Assembly: GCF_037975245.1 (NCBI RefSeq)
Contig: NC_092581.1
Location: forward strand, 5,795,501 to 5,859,500
Length of the DNA: 64,000 bases
Direction of reading: 5' to 3'
Source: Apostichopus japonicus
Taxonomy: Eukaryota > Echinodermata > Holothuroidea > Aspidochirotida > Stichopodidae
Positions within the stretch are counted from its first letter, which is position 1; each line of letters starts with the position of its first letter. Of the stretch, positions 48,278 through 59,892 are shown in pieces. Both the position numbers and the translations under genes were made by a program. Under the pieces are notes generated by a model. That model did not search any database. It was given only the letters and a program-made list of their open reading frames with translations, and was not told where the DNA came from.

Positions 48278-48300
48278 TGAGTGTTTGTAAAAATGAAACA
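47971..48300 (+). promoter_or_regulatory. 3' untranslated region with poly(A) signal
   Basis: The stop is followed by six or seven copies of a 26-bp unit 'ggtgaggtaccttataagga' plus 'ggttgt' (47997-48173), then unique sequence and AATAAA at 48272-48277. Cleavage is expected shortly after, near 48290-48300. The repeat would be present in the mature mRNA. Confidence 0.6.
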
Positions 48301-48404
48301 AGAATTGCTTTCATCCATTACATAATTGTAAATCATGTTAATGAATCCTAATGTATGCTGATAGTTTGACTTTGAAGCTAGTCAGATGCTTGCATGGTAA
48401 ATTT

Positions 48405-48790
48405 ATTATACTCACATGGAGACTGGGAACCCACCTTACTGTGTAAGCTTAGTATGGCTGCATTGGGCAAGAATGAATCGTAATCACATTAATTAGTGAG
48501 AGTGTTACGTCCACACAGAAGTAGATGACATGCTTCCATGCATGACTGGGATCCACCTTACTGTGTAAGCTTAGTATGGCTGCATTGGGCAAGTATGAAT
48601 TGTAATCACATTAATTAGTGAAAGTGTGATGTCCACACAGAATCAAAGGCAATGCTGCCATACAAGACTGTGATCCACCTTAAATGTGTAAGCTTTAGTA
48701 TGGCTGCATTGGGCAAGAATGTATTTTAATGACATTAATTAATGTAAGTGTTATGTCCACACATATTTAGATGCAAATGCTGCCTTACAA
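48405..48790 (+). repeat. Three diverged tandem copies, about 120-bp unit
   Basis: Each copy has 'ccaccttactgtgtaagctt', 'agtatggctgcattgggcaa' and 'cacattaattagtgaaagtg'. The array lies just beyond the end of the Slp gene. Confidence 0.8.
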
Positions 48791-51700
48791 GAATTACACA
48801 TGTAATTAGATAAAGATTGTTTGTTTAGTTTGTTATTGTTGTTGTTTTCTTATATTCGGTCTTGTCACTAAAGACAAAGTATAGGCTTTAATTTTCTGTA
48901 ATAATTGGTGCTTTAGGAATTACGAAGGAATGGAAAAATGTACAGAAAATGATATTTAACTGCTTTTCAAATATTTTATACGTGAATGAAATTGTTACTA
49001 ACTATTACTATTATTGTGTTTGTCAGTATGTAGTATCTAGTATATATTTATGTCTCAATCTATTCTGGTGGCTTTTGACTAAACCAGAGGCCAATACGTA
49101 CTTCCTTTAATATTCATATTTACTTTTAACGCCTTCAATCATTCTCAGTACGTTCTGTAAGTTTATATACCAGAGTACTAATATTTATACATATATGCAT
49201 TTAATCATAACTCATAGCTGAAATGTACACACCTCAAGTTGTTTTACACTGTACATGTTTAACTAGTTTGCCTCCCATATCTTCAAGTTACTGTTGTATT
49301 TATTCCAGAATGGTCGAAATGGTGGTTTTGATATTCTCCTTGTATTGTTTTACTCCCATATCTTCAATGTGGATTTGTGTCCTCTTCTAGTATACAATTA
49401 AATGCAGAAAGAAATAATACTACAATCCAAATGCACACTCAAGTAAAGTTATATTAGAACCTGGCTTTATATATAGAAAATAAGTAAATTAGAAACCCTG
49501 AAATGATGGATTATTAAACCAGCAAAGTATAGTTATTTGTGGTGTTCAAAGTCCAATGAGAAGAGGCTAGAGTGTTTTGTGAGCCTGTAACACGACTAGG
49601 TAAAAGGCTCCATTTTATTAGCAATCTTCTTTTACAGTCGTGACAATAAGTATTGTAAAATCAGTGTATGAAGATAATCATAATTCTACTACAGTTAAAT
49701 ATCACTTGTATAAGCTCTAGTGCTCAAACAACATTTAGCTGAAGCAGCATCAATCCTTTTAAGTCATTTTATTGATAGATGTATATTGATAGAATTGAAA
49801 GGTTATTTGCCTTTTATATGAGAGTAAATATTGTATTACATACTTTATGACATTAAAGGAACAAGCAGTATTTGCACCAGAGCTCACAAACAGAAATTAT
49901 CATAAAAAAATAAATATGTTGTTACATGTCTAATCAATCATTGTGGCTGCTTCATGTTATTTCAGAGTTGTAGGTTCAGAGATGTTGGAATGTTCTAACT
50001 TGTAAAGACTTGATGAATTACTAAATCACTCAACACACATCCCTTGAAGTGTTAACAAAGCACTGTCTTTTTTTTTGGTTTCTTTCTTGAAAAGTATTTC
50101 ATTGTTTCTTTGGTATGGTATATCTTTTGTCTTCCAGTAAATTCCGTGCAATGAATGAGGTCTTTCCATTCAGCTTTCCATTATTATTAATCATATATTT
50201 ATCACTGGTATCTTTCTTTCATGATTGTCTTCCAAGCAATCTCATCTATTTCTTCAAAGTTGCTTCCTTAGAATATTTTAAAGGGTTTTTATACCAATAC
50301 TATAACAAATGTTAAATGATGCAAATATTTAGGGGAAATTTGATAAAATAGATATTCTGTAATTTTGTTAGATTTCTATTGATGGTCTTGTGCGGATATT
50401 AAAATATAACTATTTTTATAAGTCCAAATTAACACTGCAGTAATGCTATATGTACTCTATCATATATACATAATAAATTAACACTACAGTAATGTTATAT
50501 GTTCTGTATCATATGATGATATGATAAATTAACACTGCAGTAATGTTATATGCACTGTATCATATGAATACATGATAAATTAACACTGCAGTTATGCTAT
50601 ATGTGCTCTATCATATATACATAGTAAAATAACACTACAGTAATGTTACATTCACTGTACAATATGAATACATGATAAATTAACACTGCAGTAATGTTAT
50701 ATGTTCTGTATCATATGATGATATGATAAATTAACACTGCAGTAATGTTATATGCACTGTATCATATGAATACATGATAAATTAACACTGCAGTTATGCT
50801 ATATGTGCTCTATCATATATACATAGTAAAATAACACTACAGTAATGTTACATTCACTGTACAATATGAATACATGATAAATTAACACTGCAGTAATGTT
50901 ACATGTACTGTATCATAATAATATATAATATTAGATGTGTTAATCAGCATTGAATGCTTTATATTTGATGTATTGTGGGGGACTGGTAGGCCTGATTTTG
51001 TCTCTTCTTATATTTGGAAGGAGCTTTCCTTTGTTTACTCCATCTCCTCTGCTTTTCTTAGTCACATCGTTATCTGGAGTATTCCTAATAAGAATGGAGA
51101 GTTTGTATATTAGTATATGATGATGCACCTGAAGAAGTCATTGATGTTCAGATAATCATACCAACTCTGTGATTGTCCGTACAAGATGCTTGATCTCAAC
51201 AACGACTGCAGGTTTTTCACCACCGCCTCTCTATATTTAAGGTCCTTAAACAACTTATCTGGCTTGTTTCTTTTATGTTTTCCACTTGTGATAAAGCTAG
51301 GCTGTAGATGTTTGCATGGTAGTCTATTTTTGTATTCATAACCAAATAAAAGTATACTGTGGCCTCAAATCAAATTGTTTTAATAAAATGGGTTAGAATG
51401 GGACTTAAATACTTTTTATTTTCATTTCATGTGTTATACAAAATCAATGTATCACATGGGCGACAAATAAATGCCCATGGGGAGTTGCATGGTGGGTGGG
51501 GGTGGGAGGTGTTTTGCTCGCCTCAATGATGTGGATTACAGGGACATAAAGTACACAACATCAAAATGTATTTTAAACAACTACGGAGAAGCAACCTTTT
51601 TTGCCCCATTTACTTATTCAAAAGTAATTAGCAAACAGCCCAAGCTTTCCGGAAACATATTTACATAGTTTATTATCTCAAACTAACCTACTCATAATTA

Positions 51701-52195
51701 ATAAAGCCCTGTTTAGGGTGGTGGCTACAGAATGTCATCACAACCTATTAATAATTTGATATTTGGATCAGCGAGCAATGAGTTTCAAAAATTCCCTTAA
51801 CATTTTCTATTGTTAGGGCACAATCACTCTCCTGAATATGAGGATTTGTTTTCTAGAAAATTTACCCATTTCGAAACGGTTCCATGTAATGTCGACCAGT
51901 GGGGTATACGTGTTCTGTAACATATTCCTCTGGTACAGACTCATTGTATATAACCCAATATTCCATCTGGCAGCATGCTCACATTATTAGACCAGTAGAT
52001 TGTCTCTTTTATCCCATGGTTACCCCAGTTCCTTTATATTTCACTGGTCCTCTGTACTCTCTCGGGTGGTCCAATTGACCCTAGGCCTGGACTGTAGTCC
52101 CTAGGCCCGGGCTGTAGCACCTGGCCGTGTGCGTAGTTCTCGATTGGAAACGAAGAGTTACGATTGTTCTACTCTACCAGATCCACTGTTAGCTA
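48791..52195. other. Intergenic region without recognised genes
   Basis: A+T-rich DNA. Apart from the minisatellite at 50430-50930 nothing is recognised. Open frames here are short and show no codon-level or motif evidence of coding. Confidence 0.5.
50430..50930 (+). repeat. Minisatellite 12, about 50-bp unit with 202-bp higher-order repeat
   Basis: About ten units of 'aaattaacactgcagtaatg' plus 'ttatatgcactgtatcatat'. A four-unit block is repeated: 'cagttatgct' recurs 202 bp apart (50589 and 50791) with its neighbours in the same order. Confidence 0.9.
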
Positions 52196-52564
52196 TTGGT
52201 GCTACGTCCTTTGACGTCAATAAGTCGAAATAGGTCACATTTGCTAAAATTCAAACTTTAGTTTAGTTAGTGGTAATTACAGCTTCAGTTCCGATTGCTA
52301 TATGTAAATTAGGTCAGGCTATTTACATCCGTTATATTAGTGCATGTAATTTGTCAAGGTTGAGGGCTGCTCCACACCTATTGGTGCTACGTCCTTTGAC
52401 GTCAATAAGTCGAAATAGGTCACATTTGCTAAAATTCAAACTTTAGTTTAGTTAGTGGTAATTACAGCTTCAGTTCCGATTGCTATATGTAAATTAGGTC
52501 AGGCTATTTACATCCGTTATATTAGTGCATGTAATTTGTCAAGGTTTAGGGCTGCTCCACACCT
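52196..52564 (+). repeat. Tandem duplication, 185 bp, each copy with a CRE palindrome
   Basis: Two almost identical copies begin 'ttggtgctacgtcctttgac' at 52196 and 52381. Each contains TGACGTCA (52212-52219 and 52397-52404), the consensus CREB/ATF site. No transcription unit is recognised nearby, so regulatory use is only a possibility. Confidence 0.85.
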
Positions 52565-52572
52565 GCTGTGAC

Positions 52573-54355
52573 CAGTGGCGTCGCCAAGGGGGGGGCCCTG
52601 GAAAACCTAGTGCCCCCCCCCGAGTGCCCCCATCTGAGATTTGGGTTGGTAAAAAAATATATATATATTTTGTTATATTCAACTCCCATCATCTGAGTTG
52701 GTTTTTCATAAGGACAAAGAAGCACAGTAATTCGTATTTTCTTCAAATGAGCTGCGAAAAAATGAAAAAGTTTATCCTTGACCGTCGGGTATCGAAGTCG
52801 TAACCCGCGCCATCACAACAGGTGTCGATATTTACATTGAATGTGTCAGTGCTCACGACATACCAGCGGCTATACACGTCCGCTTCGCGAGCTACATGAC
52901 TGGAGGTGGCAACTCCGTTCAGATTAGCAACTCCAATAACCATGTGTACATGTACTTGACAGGAAATCTACAATTTTGTTCATATCGTATATACAGACAG
53001 ACAAGCAGAAATAGTTATCTTTTTTTCTTCAAATATCATATAAACGAAAGAGAGGGGGGTAACCAGTATGTATATTAATTTTCTCGAAGTACTTATTAAT
53101 GATTGATTGATGTCATTTAATATCATATATGAAAAAGAGGGGATGGGGTAAACTTACATAGTGTTTGTAAGTGATGTCATATGCTAGCAGTGGCAACTCT
53201 GTTCAGATTAGCAACTCTAATAACGACATGTGTATGTACTTGATAGATAGGAAAGCTTTTATTTTATTCATATTTTACAGAGGAGACAAACAAGCAGACA
53301 TATCATTCTAAAATCATATAAACAAAAGAGGGGGGGGGGGGGTAGAGTATTCCAGTTTTTAAGTAGGGTAGTTGAGAAGGCTCCTATTTTGCTCATATTG
53401 TAATATGTGAAGACTAGCAGAAAAATGATACTTTCATTCTCACACGTATCACTCTTTCACGTTCATATTGTACAGAGACAAGCAGAAATATTATACCTTT
53501 ATTCTTCTCTCAGGTATTACTCTTCCAAGTTCATTCTATTCCTTTTTTAATGCAGTTGACTTATTGTCATGCTGCTTGTGTGTATTTGTCATATGGGTGA
53601 GAGTGTTTGTCTGCTGTCTGTGTGTGTCTTTTACCTCTCGTGAATTGGATGCCTGTGAAATGCCGAATATCCGGACCTGCTGTGAGAAGGGAGGGTACTG
53701 CAGTATGTTGCCTTGGTCTGAGGTTGACAGGTTAGGAGCTGACGAAATGTGAGAATGTGAGGGTCCGCAGGCACCATACTTGCCTATATTTGTGGACCCA
53801 TATATTAACCCTGTTGAGTAGGGGGTGCAGAGGTCATTTGAGGTCAGATGCTTGTAGGAACAAATGGCGAATGTTCACACCTGCATACTGAGCCATACTC
53901 GATGTGTGATCAAACTTTGGATTGCATGGTGAGATCCCTGATAGGATCCAATAATTACGATGCTGGAACCTGTTACATCTTAATAGATAATGGGAGAAAA
54001 CGAGAAAGACAAGAAAGGAGTCGGGGGTCATGCACACATTAATTCAACAAATGTAGGTTCTATTGATAGGGTTAGGCATAATATCGACAGCATGTGGTTC
54101 ATATCCTCTGCAAAATTTTGCGCGTTGTTAAAATCATTACCTCAAAAATAGCAATTTCTGGAGATATCTTCAGATCGAATTTAGCATCAAATGTGGCACC
54201 ATTTTGCATCTAGCCCATCCTCCGTATACGAAAATTTTTCAAAGGGGAGGGGGCCACCCCTCCCCCAGGACGGCGATACGTATCCACCTAATTGCCCCCA
54301 TCAAATGCTGGTGCCCCCCTGTGCCCCCAGACTGAAAAGTCTGGTGACGCCACTG
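52573..54355 (+). mobile_element. hAT-type non-autonomous element, 1783 bp (family 2)
   Basis: The ends CAGTGGCGTCGCCA and TGGTGACGCCACTG form an inverted repeat (13 of 14), and an 8-bp duplication GCTGTGAC lies at 52565-52572 and 54356-54363. Both ends have long G/C homopolymer runs. The interior has direct repeats (the 'ggcaactc(c/t)gttcagattagcaactc' segment near 52907 and 53183) but no transposase frame. Confidence 0.85.
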
Positions 54356-54394
54356 GCTGTGACTCTAGTAATACAGACAAAAACAAGAAAGTTT

Positions 54395-54560
54395 CCTCGC
54401 GAAGTAAGTTTGATTACGAGCTACAGTACTGCAGGTGATCTATATCTCAAACTATAATTCTACAATAAAGCTACAAATGAAGCTACAATACTGCAGTTTA
54501 TCTATATCTCAAACTACAATTCTACAATAAAGCTACAAATGAAGCTACAATACTGCAAGG
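54395..54560 (+). repeat. Tandem repeat, about 75-bp unit
   Basis: Two and a half copies of 'gctacaatactgcagtttat', 'ctatatctcaaactacaatt' and 'ctacaataaagctacaaatg'. The following 54560-55076 is unique sequence with no recognised feature. Confidence 0.75.
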
Positions 54561-55076
54561 GGTAGTCCTTGATCACGCTGTTTGGTTTTCCGAGCCAATG
54601 GGTAACTTGGATGACTTAAGAAGTAACTATCTTCGAAGCGAACCAATCAAGCTATTTAGAGTTGAGCTCCTTTATAATCATAGGCAAGATCATGAATGAT
54701 AAAACAACGACTTCTAGAAGTAAATTACTGTATGATTATATCTATGGTGTCTGTTAGGGCAATTGCTGGAATCAAGTTACCAGCAATAACCCTAAAGATA
54801 CATTACCAGGTAAATCTAAAGCACAGGATAACTTATGGTAACTAAAACCCTAAGTCACAATGGATACTATGAGGAATTCATTCAGTGGATACACAGTAAG
54901 GCAGATGATATGCTCTCTCTGTCTAATACCGGCCTATAATACCCTATTAGAAGACCGGGCCAAGGCTAACTTCGAGGCCAACGAAACTGTTCCTTTTTTT
55001 ATCACTTGAATAGGTTAAATATCATCTACAAATATGACGTCAGCTGTTGAATTCTGCGTTCTTTTCTGACCCTTCA

Positions 55077-56330
55077 TTACACGCTTACAGAATTGTCAAT
55101 ACTGTACTAATTTACTGTAACTTGAGCTGGTACAAAACAGGCACTCGCTATGTGTAATGGTTCATAAAATATGAACGTTGGATAAGTACTTCGCGCCCTC
55201 CTGCACAATTGTCAACACTGAACTAATTTACTTTAGCCTGAGCTGGTAAAAACCAGGCACTCGCTATGTGTAATGGCATGGTTTGGACGTTGAATAAGTA
55301 CTTCGCGCCCTCCCAGGCTTGGGGTAATCGTAATCAGTAATCGTAATCGATTACAATCGATTACATTGTTTGAAGTAATCGTAATTGTAATCGATTACTT
55401 TTGTGAAAATTACAAAGTAATCGTAATCGTAATCGATTACAAGGGCAAAGTAATCGTAATCGTATTACATTTATGATTACAGTGAAATTTGAATGAGAAG
55501 GGCAAAATTAGTAGAAATGATTCAAACTAATTCTTACTATTGGCTTTTAGAGTGACCAAAGAAGTGTTCCTGCTTCTAGAATTTGGTGGATCAGAATTTG
55601 CTTTACCAGAGTTGAGCACTTTTTGATGAAAATAATTTACTTTTACTTTGGCCTTCCATGTCCCATGTACTGTGGAATGCCCCATTTCAAAGCTGTTTAG
55701 TTTTATTTTGGGTTATAATGTAAAAGAGTTTTTAGTTTTGCTGCTATGCAGAAATTATTAGTTTACAAAATATAGTGTTGCATGAAAATCTTCATTTGTT
55801 TTACTTTAGTATATGTCTGTTTACTCTTTGTCTGTTTAAATTGTATTTTTTACTGGACTTATGGGTTACACATCTTAAACTTGTTAAGGCATAAATGTGT
55901 AATGCCTGGTAGGAATTGTAGATATACAGTACTTCCACAATTTTGTCCGTACATACTGTAAATGCCCTTCCTTTGCCCTAATTCATTGCCCTATTTCCCG
56001 GCAGAGAGTTATATTAAACAGATATGCAGAGGATTGTGCAAGTAACCACAATGTAATCATGATTGTAATCACGATTACATTACAATGTAATCGTAATCGA
56101 TTACTTCAACTTTAGGCTGTAATCGTAATCGTAATCATACATTCTCAAGTAATCGTAATCGTAATCGATTACATTCAGATGTAATCGCCCCAAGCCTGCG
56201 CCCTCCTGCACAATTGTCAACACTGAACTAATTTACTTTAGCCTGAGCTGGTAAAAACCAGGCACTCGCTATGTGTAATGGTTATATGGACGTTGAATAA
56301 ATACTTCGCGCCCTCCTGCACAATTGTGGA
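55077..56330 (+). repeat. Tandem repeat, about 115-bp unit, split by a hAT-type insertion
   Basis: Three copies with 'aattgtcaacactgaactaa', 'gagctggtaaaaaccaggca', 'ctcgctatgtgtaatgg' and 'acttcgcgccctcctgca'. Two lie at 55077-55313 and the third continues at 56199-56330, after an 885-bp element inserted within the 'cgccctcc' part of a unit. Confidence 0.85.
55314..56198 (+). mobile_element. hAT-type non-autonomous element, 885 bp (family 3)
   Basis: The ends CAGGCTTGGGG and CCCCAAGCCTG are inverted repeats, flanked by the 8-bp duplication CGCCCTCC (55306-55313 and 56199-56206). Both subterminal regions are packed with GTAATCGTAATCGATTAC-type repeats, likely transposase-binding repeats. The middle is A+T-rich with no transposase frame. 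Confidence 0.87.
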
Positions 56331-56859
56331 CATCTGACAAACACCTGCTACTTTTAATTCGTGTACAGATTCTGTAAATATTGTCAAATTTAAAGATATC
56401 TGAAGTCATCATTAAGGATATGGGATATTTGAAAATGTCTTAAGTTTATTTACAAATCCCTGTAATACGGTCACATTTCTGGATATCTGACGTCATATTT
56501 GAAGATATCTTTAACTCATTATCGTTATGATTATATAGACCACCAAGAATTGTGAACATCATGTCTGCACCCAAACTAGTGCTGTTAAATTTCGATACGT
56601 TGTCCAAAAGGGAGGGCAGAGCCATATAGAGTCCCTATATACTGCTCTGGTGGAGGGGAACTGCCACCGCCCTCAATTTCCGTTCAGTATCAATGGACGA
56701 ATTGAGCAGTGGCGAAAAATGAACGGCAGACTTACTAAGTGGCGGATTTTCAAAGAAGTTGAAATTCTGCGACAGAAAAATATATATATTCTTTATAAAG
56801 AATTATATTCTATGCGAACATATATTTGTATTCTTTGTAAGGAGGTATCGCAGCCACGT

Positions 56860-58575
56860 GTGCAGCCCTGTCTAAGAAGGTCCACCCTTGTCCCCATCTC
56901 TGACATCAAAGTTCTCATGCAACAGGTTCTCACTCAAAACAACTTCACGTTCATGGACAAGCATTACCTTCAAAGACACAGGACTGCCATGGGTACCAGG
57001 ATGGCTCCTTCCTTTGCTTGCCTGTTTATGTCTAGCCTTTAAGATCGCATGCTTTGTACAGCTCCCAGCCGTCCTCTTATCTGGTGGCGCTACATTGATG
57101 AAATTCTCTTCGTTTGGACCAGTGATGAGGATACCCTGCTCACCTTCATCAATCACATCAATTCTTTCCACAGCACCATCAAATTCACCTCTGATTACTC
57201 TCACCAACAGGTTAACTTTCTCGATTTGCCTGTTCGCAAGGAACACGGTTCTCTCTCTACATACTTAGACATCAAGCCCACAGACACACACCAGTACCTC
57301 CATTCTTCAAGCTGCCATTCCCGTCACTGCAAGTCTGGAATTGCCTACAGTCAAGCACTTCGTCTTCGTCGCATTTGCTCTAACAATTTCTCTTTCATTC
57401 GCCATACAGATGCTTTGGAAAAACACCTTACTGCCAGGGACCATAGTGCCAGAAGGGTCACGCGTGAAGCCATTCAGAGAGTCCGCTCCCTTTCCAGATC
57501 ATCTACTTTGGCAGTGATCGAAGGACAAAAAGGGACGAGATTGCGACAACAAGCTCCCCCTGGTTGTTACTTTCTACCCAAATCTTCCTCCTCTTCAGCA
57601 AATCACCTAACACCACAACATTCTCCTCACTTCAGACAGACTCCAACGGGCCGTCCCTGAAAAACCCACCATCGCCTACCTACGACCACGCAACCTATGA
57701 GACCTTCTTGTGCGTGCTGCTGTTCCACGTCGAGCTTCTAACCCTACACCCATTCAGCAGGGTACTTTCAAATGTGATCGTACTTCAAGATGCAGCCACC
57801 ACATTGTTAAATCCAATTCCATCATCAGCCACAGCATGCGACTCACACACAAGACTAAGGGTCACATCACTTGCACAACCACTAATGTCATCCGTAGTAT
57901 CTGATATCTTGTAGAGTTTGCGGCATCCAGTATGTTGGCGAAACCAAAATCACCCTCAAGAAGCGATTCTATTGTCACAGATCCACAGTCAACACCATGA
58001 AGACTGAGACCCCGGTTGGAGAACACTTTAACCTTCCCAACCATACCATTAACGACATGTCCCTACAGGGAATTGAATCCTTATATGTAGCCGTCCTGAC
58101 CTAGTACGAATCAGCAGAGAGAGGCTGTGGATGCAACGCCTTCGCATCATTCAACCTCATGGGCTCAACATTCAGGAAGGACATGACTAAGTTTTCTTCT
58201 GTTCCCCCTCCTTCCCCCCTTGCCCCCCCCGTCACTCCTCTTTTCCTTACTATCTCTTCCACCATTTTTTCTCCACACCTCTCTGTCTTTATACTTCTCC
58301 AGTTTACTCCCTACCCCCTTCCCTTAATCCTCTCTTTGTCCCTCCACTGTTTATCTCCTACCTCTCCTCTTCCCTTGCTGTTTTTTTTTCTTCTCTCCAT
58401 CCCTTGTCTACTAATCCCCTTACTGTCTTACATCTATCTTTTTGTGTTCACCATGCTCATTAACCTGTCTACATTCTGTGCGTGTTTTTGTCCCTTTTCT
58501 CTGTTACTGTTACTTGTCATTTAGCCTTTGAAGAAGATCCTGCTAGGCTGCTAGGATCGAAACGACAGGACAACT
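56860..58575 (+). mobile_element. Penelope-like retroelement, decayed (RT + GIY-YIG)
   Basis: The frame through 57042 contains the RT piece AMGTxxAP (here TAMGTRMAPSFACLFM), then a frame change leads to WRYIDEILFVW, where the catalytic YIDD-type motif reads YIDE. Next come SHQQVNFLDL, KPTDTHQYLH and SQALRLRRICS, all in Penelope-type order. Further shifts lead to a zinc-finger-like linker and a GIY-YIG endonuclease: CGIQYVGET (from 57919), PVGEHFNLPNH, RERLWMQRLRI, ending near 58190. A pyrimidine-rich tract (58198-58520) and a hammerhead-like motif (58528-58563) close it. Several stops and shifts make it inactive, and the N-terminal RT fingers are missing. Confidence 0.85.
58524..58575 (+). 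ncRNA. Hammerhead-ribozyme-like motif at the Penelope-like 3' end
   Basis: TTGAAGA (58528-58534) resembles the hammerhead core CUGANGA with C changed to T. It is followed by a stem II-like hairpin (GATCCT ... AGGATC) and then GAAA (58559-58562) and CGACAGG. Hammerhead motifs are known in Penelope-like elements. The C-to-T change in the core should abolish or strongly reduce cleavage. Confidence 0.5.
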
Positions 58576-58872
58576 TACTTTTACTCAAAAATATATGTTC
58601 TGTTTATCTCTAACGTTCTATTCTGTGCAAGGGTTGAAATAAGCGGGCGCCCAGGCGCTATTCGCGCCCGCATGCACTAAAATAGCGCCCCTGGACATGA
58701 AAATGCAATACGCACGGGCGTTACTTTGTCGGCAAATAAGCGCCCGCATACTTGTAAATATCAGCCTTATCATGCGCTGCACAGAAGCCTGAAACTACAT
58801 TGCATGCTAGTGCTATATAGTAACTGCTAGCGATTTGATAAATCACTGATCGATAGAGTGCATGCACAATAG

Positions 58873-59407
58873 TAGGGATGCACCGGATCCAAATTTTTGG
58901 ATCCGGCCTTTGCCGGATAGTACATGAAATCCGGCCGGAACCGGATTTTTTCATTACACAAAAGAAAATCATTAATAAGAAGTAGAAGTATGAAACAAGG
59001 AGCAAATCTTAGGTGAGGTATACGCATATTATAAAGAAGGTGAAATTAAGACCCCATTTATGAGATTAAATATGACTTGAAGTGGTGTAATAATTGTTGA
59101 CAAGCTTGATACAGTATGTAAATTTGTTTCCTGGAAAATACTGCATACTACCTATGAAGTTTGTTTTGAAACGGGAAGCTACATTTCACAAATCTCATAC
59201 TTTATATGTTAAACCTAATTTTTCCTTACTTTGAAAGTTTTTATTAATTTTTGGAAATAGTTTACATTGATTTAAGTTAATACCAACACCTTTTTAAGGA
59301 ATAATTCGGGCCAGATTTTGAAAAAGATCCGGCCGGAACCGGAACCGGATAATTGCTCACTATCCGGCCGGATAGTCCGGCCGGACCGGATATCCGGTGC
59401 ATCCCTA
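58873..59407 (-). mobile_element. hAT-type element, 535 bp (family 1, copy 2), nested
   Basis: The termini TAGGGATGCACCGGAT / ATCCGGTGCATCCCTA match the element at 654-1497, in the opposite orientation. It has an 8-bp duplication CACAATAG (58865-58872 and 59408-59415). Relative to copy 1 it lacks a roughly 200-bp internal block and smaller pieces. ATCCGGCCGGAT-type subterminal palindromes are kept. Confidence 0.88.
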
Positions 59408-59579
59408 CACAATAGCACAACACCTGTACTGATACGTACGTACATGCCGTACTTGAATTTTGTTTCTCCTTTTTAGCTCCTGGTAGTGAGAAAATAGCTC
59501 CTGGTCCTACTGAAATTGCCGCGAACCAGGAGCCACTTTTTTAGAAAATGGCTCCTGGTCCACAAATCCTTATTTCAAC

Positions 59580-59871
59580 CAGTGGCGTAGGAAGGTACTT
59601 TTGAGTGGGGGGGGGGCTGAAGACTGATGGCCGGCCTGGGGGAGGGGTCTAAGGGTAGGGGGTAGCCTCAGATGCAATTTGGTGCAATATAGCACACTTC
59701 AACCCACCCACTCCATTTTGTATGTAATTTTGCATTTTCACCTGGCCTTAGATGCAATTTGGTACTCCAAATGAGATTTTTTTTCTCATTTGGCGGAATG
59801 ATACTTCCGCCCTCCATATTTTTCACGGGGGGGGGGCTGGCGCCCCCAGCCCCCCGGTTCCTACGCCCTTG
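59580..59871. mobile_element. hAT-type MITE, 292 bp (related to family 2 ends), nested
   Basis: The ends CAGTGGCGTAGGAA and TTCCTACGCCCTTG are inverted repeats with one mismatch; the duplication ATTTCAAC is at 59572-59579 and 59872-59879. It sits inside the right terminal repeat of the outer element. G- and C-runs next to the ends resemble those of the 52573-54355 element. Confidence 0.86.
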
Positions 59872-59892
59872 ATTTCAACCCTTGATTCTGTG

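Larger units (their letters stand above)
58628..59884. mobile_element. Outer hAT-type element of a three-element nest (family 4)
   Basis: The left end CAAGGGTTGAAATAAG and the right end CTTATTTCAACCCTTG are perfect 16-bp inverted repeats once the inner insertion at 59580-59871 and its duplication are removed. The target duplication ATTCTGTG is at 58620-58627 and 59885-59892. Without the two inner elements it is about 414 bp. Its own sequence has G+C-rich 'gcgcccgc'-type repeats at the left and 'gctcctggt' repeats at the right, and no coding frame. Confidence 0.85.

Noticed and set aside
58159-58524. 121-codon Leu/Ser/Pro-rich hydrophobic frame
   Set aside because: Translation of a pyrimidine-rich tract at the 3' side of the Penelope-like element; no start context or homology.
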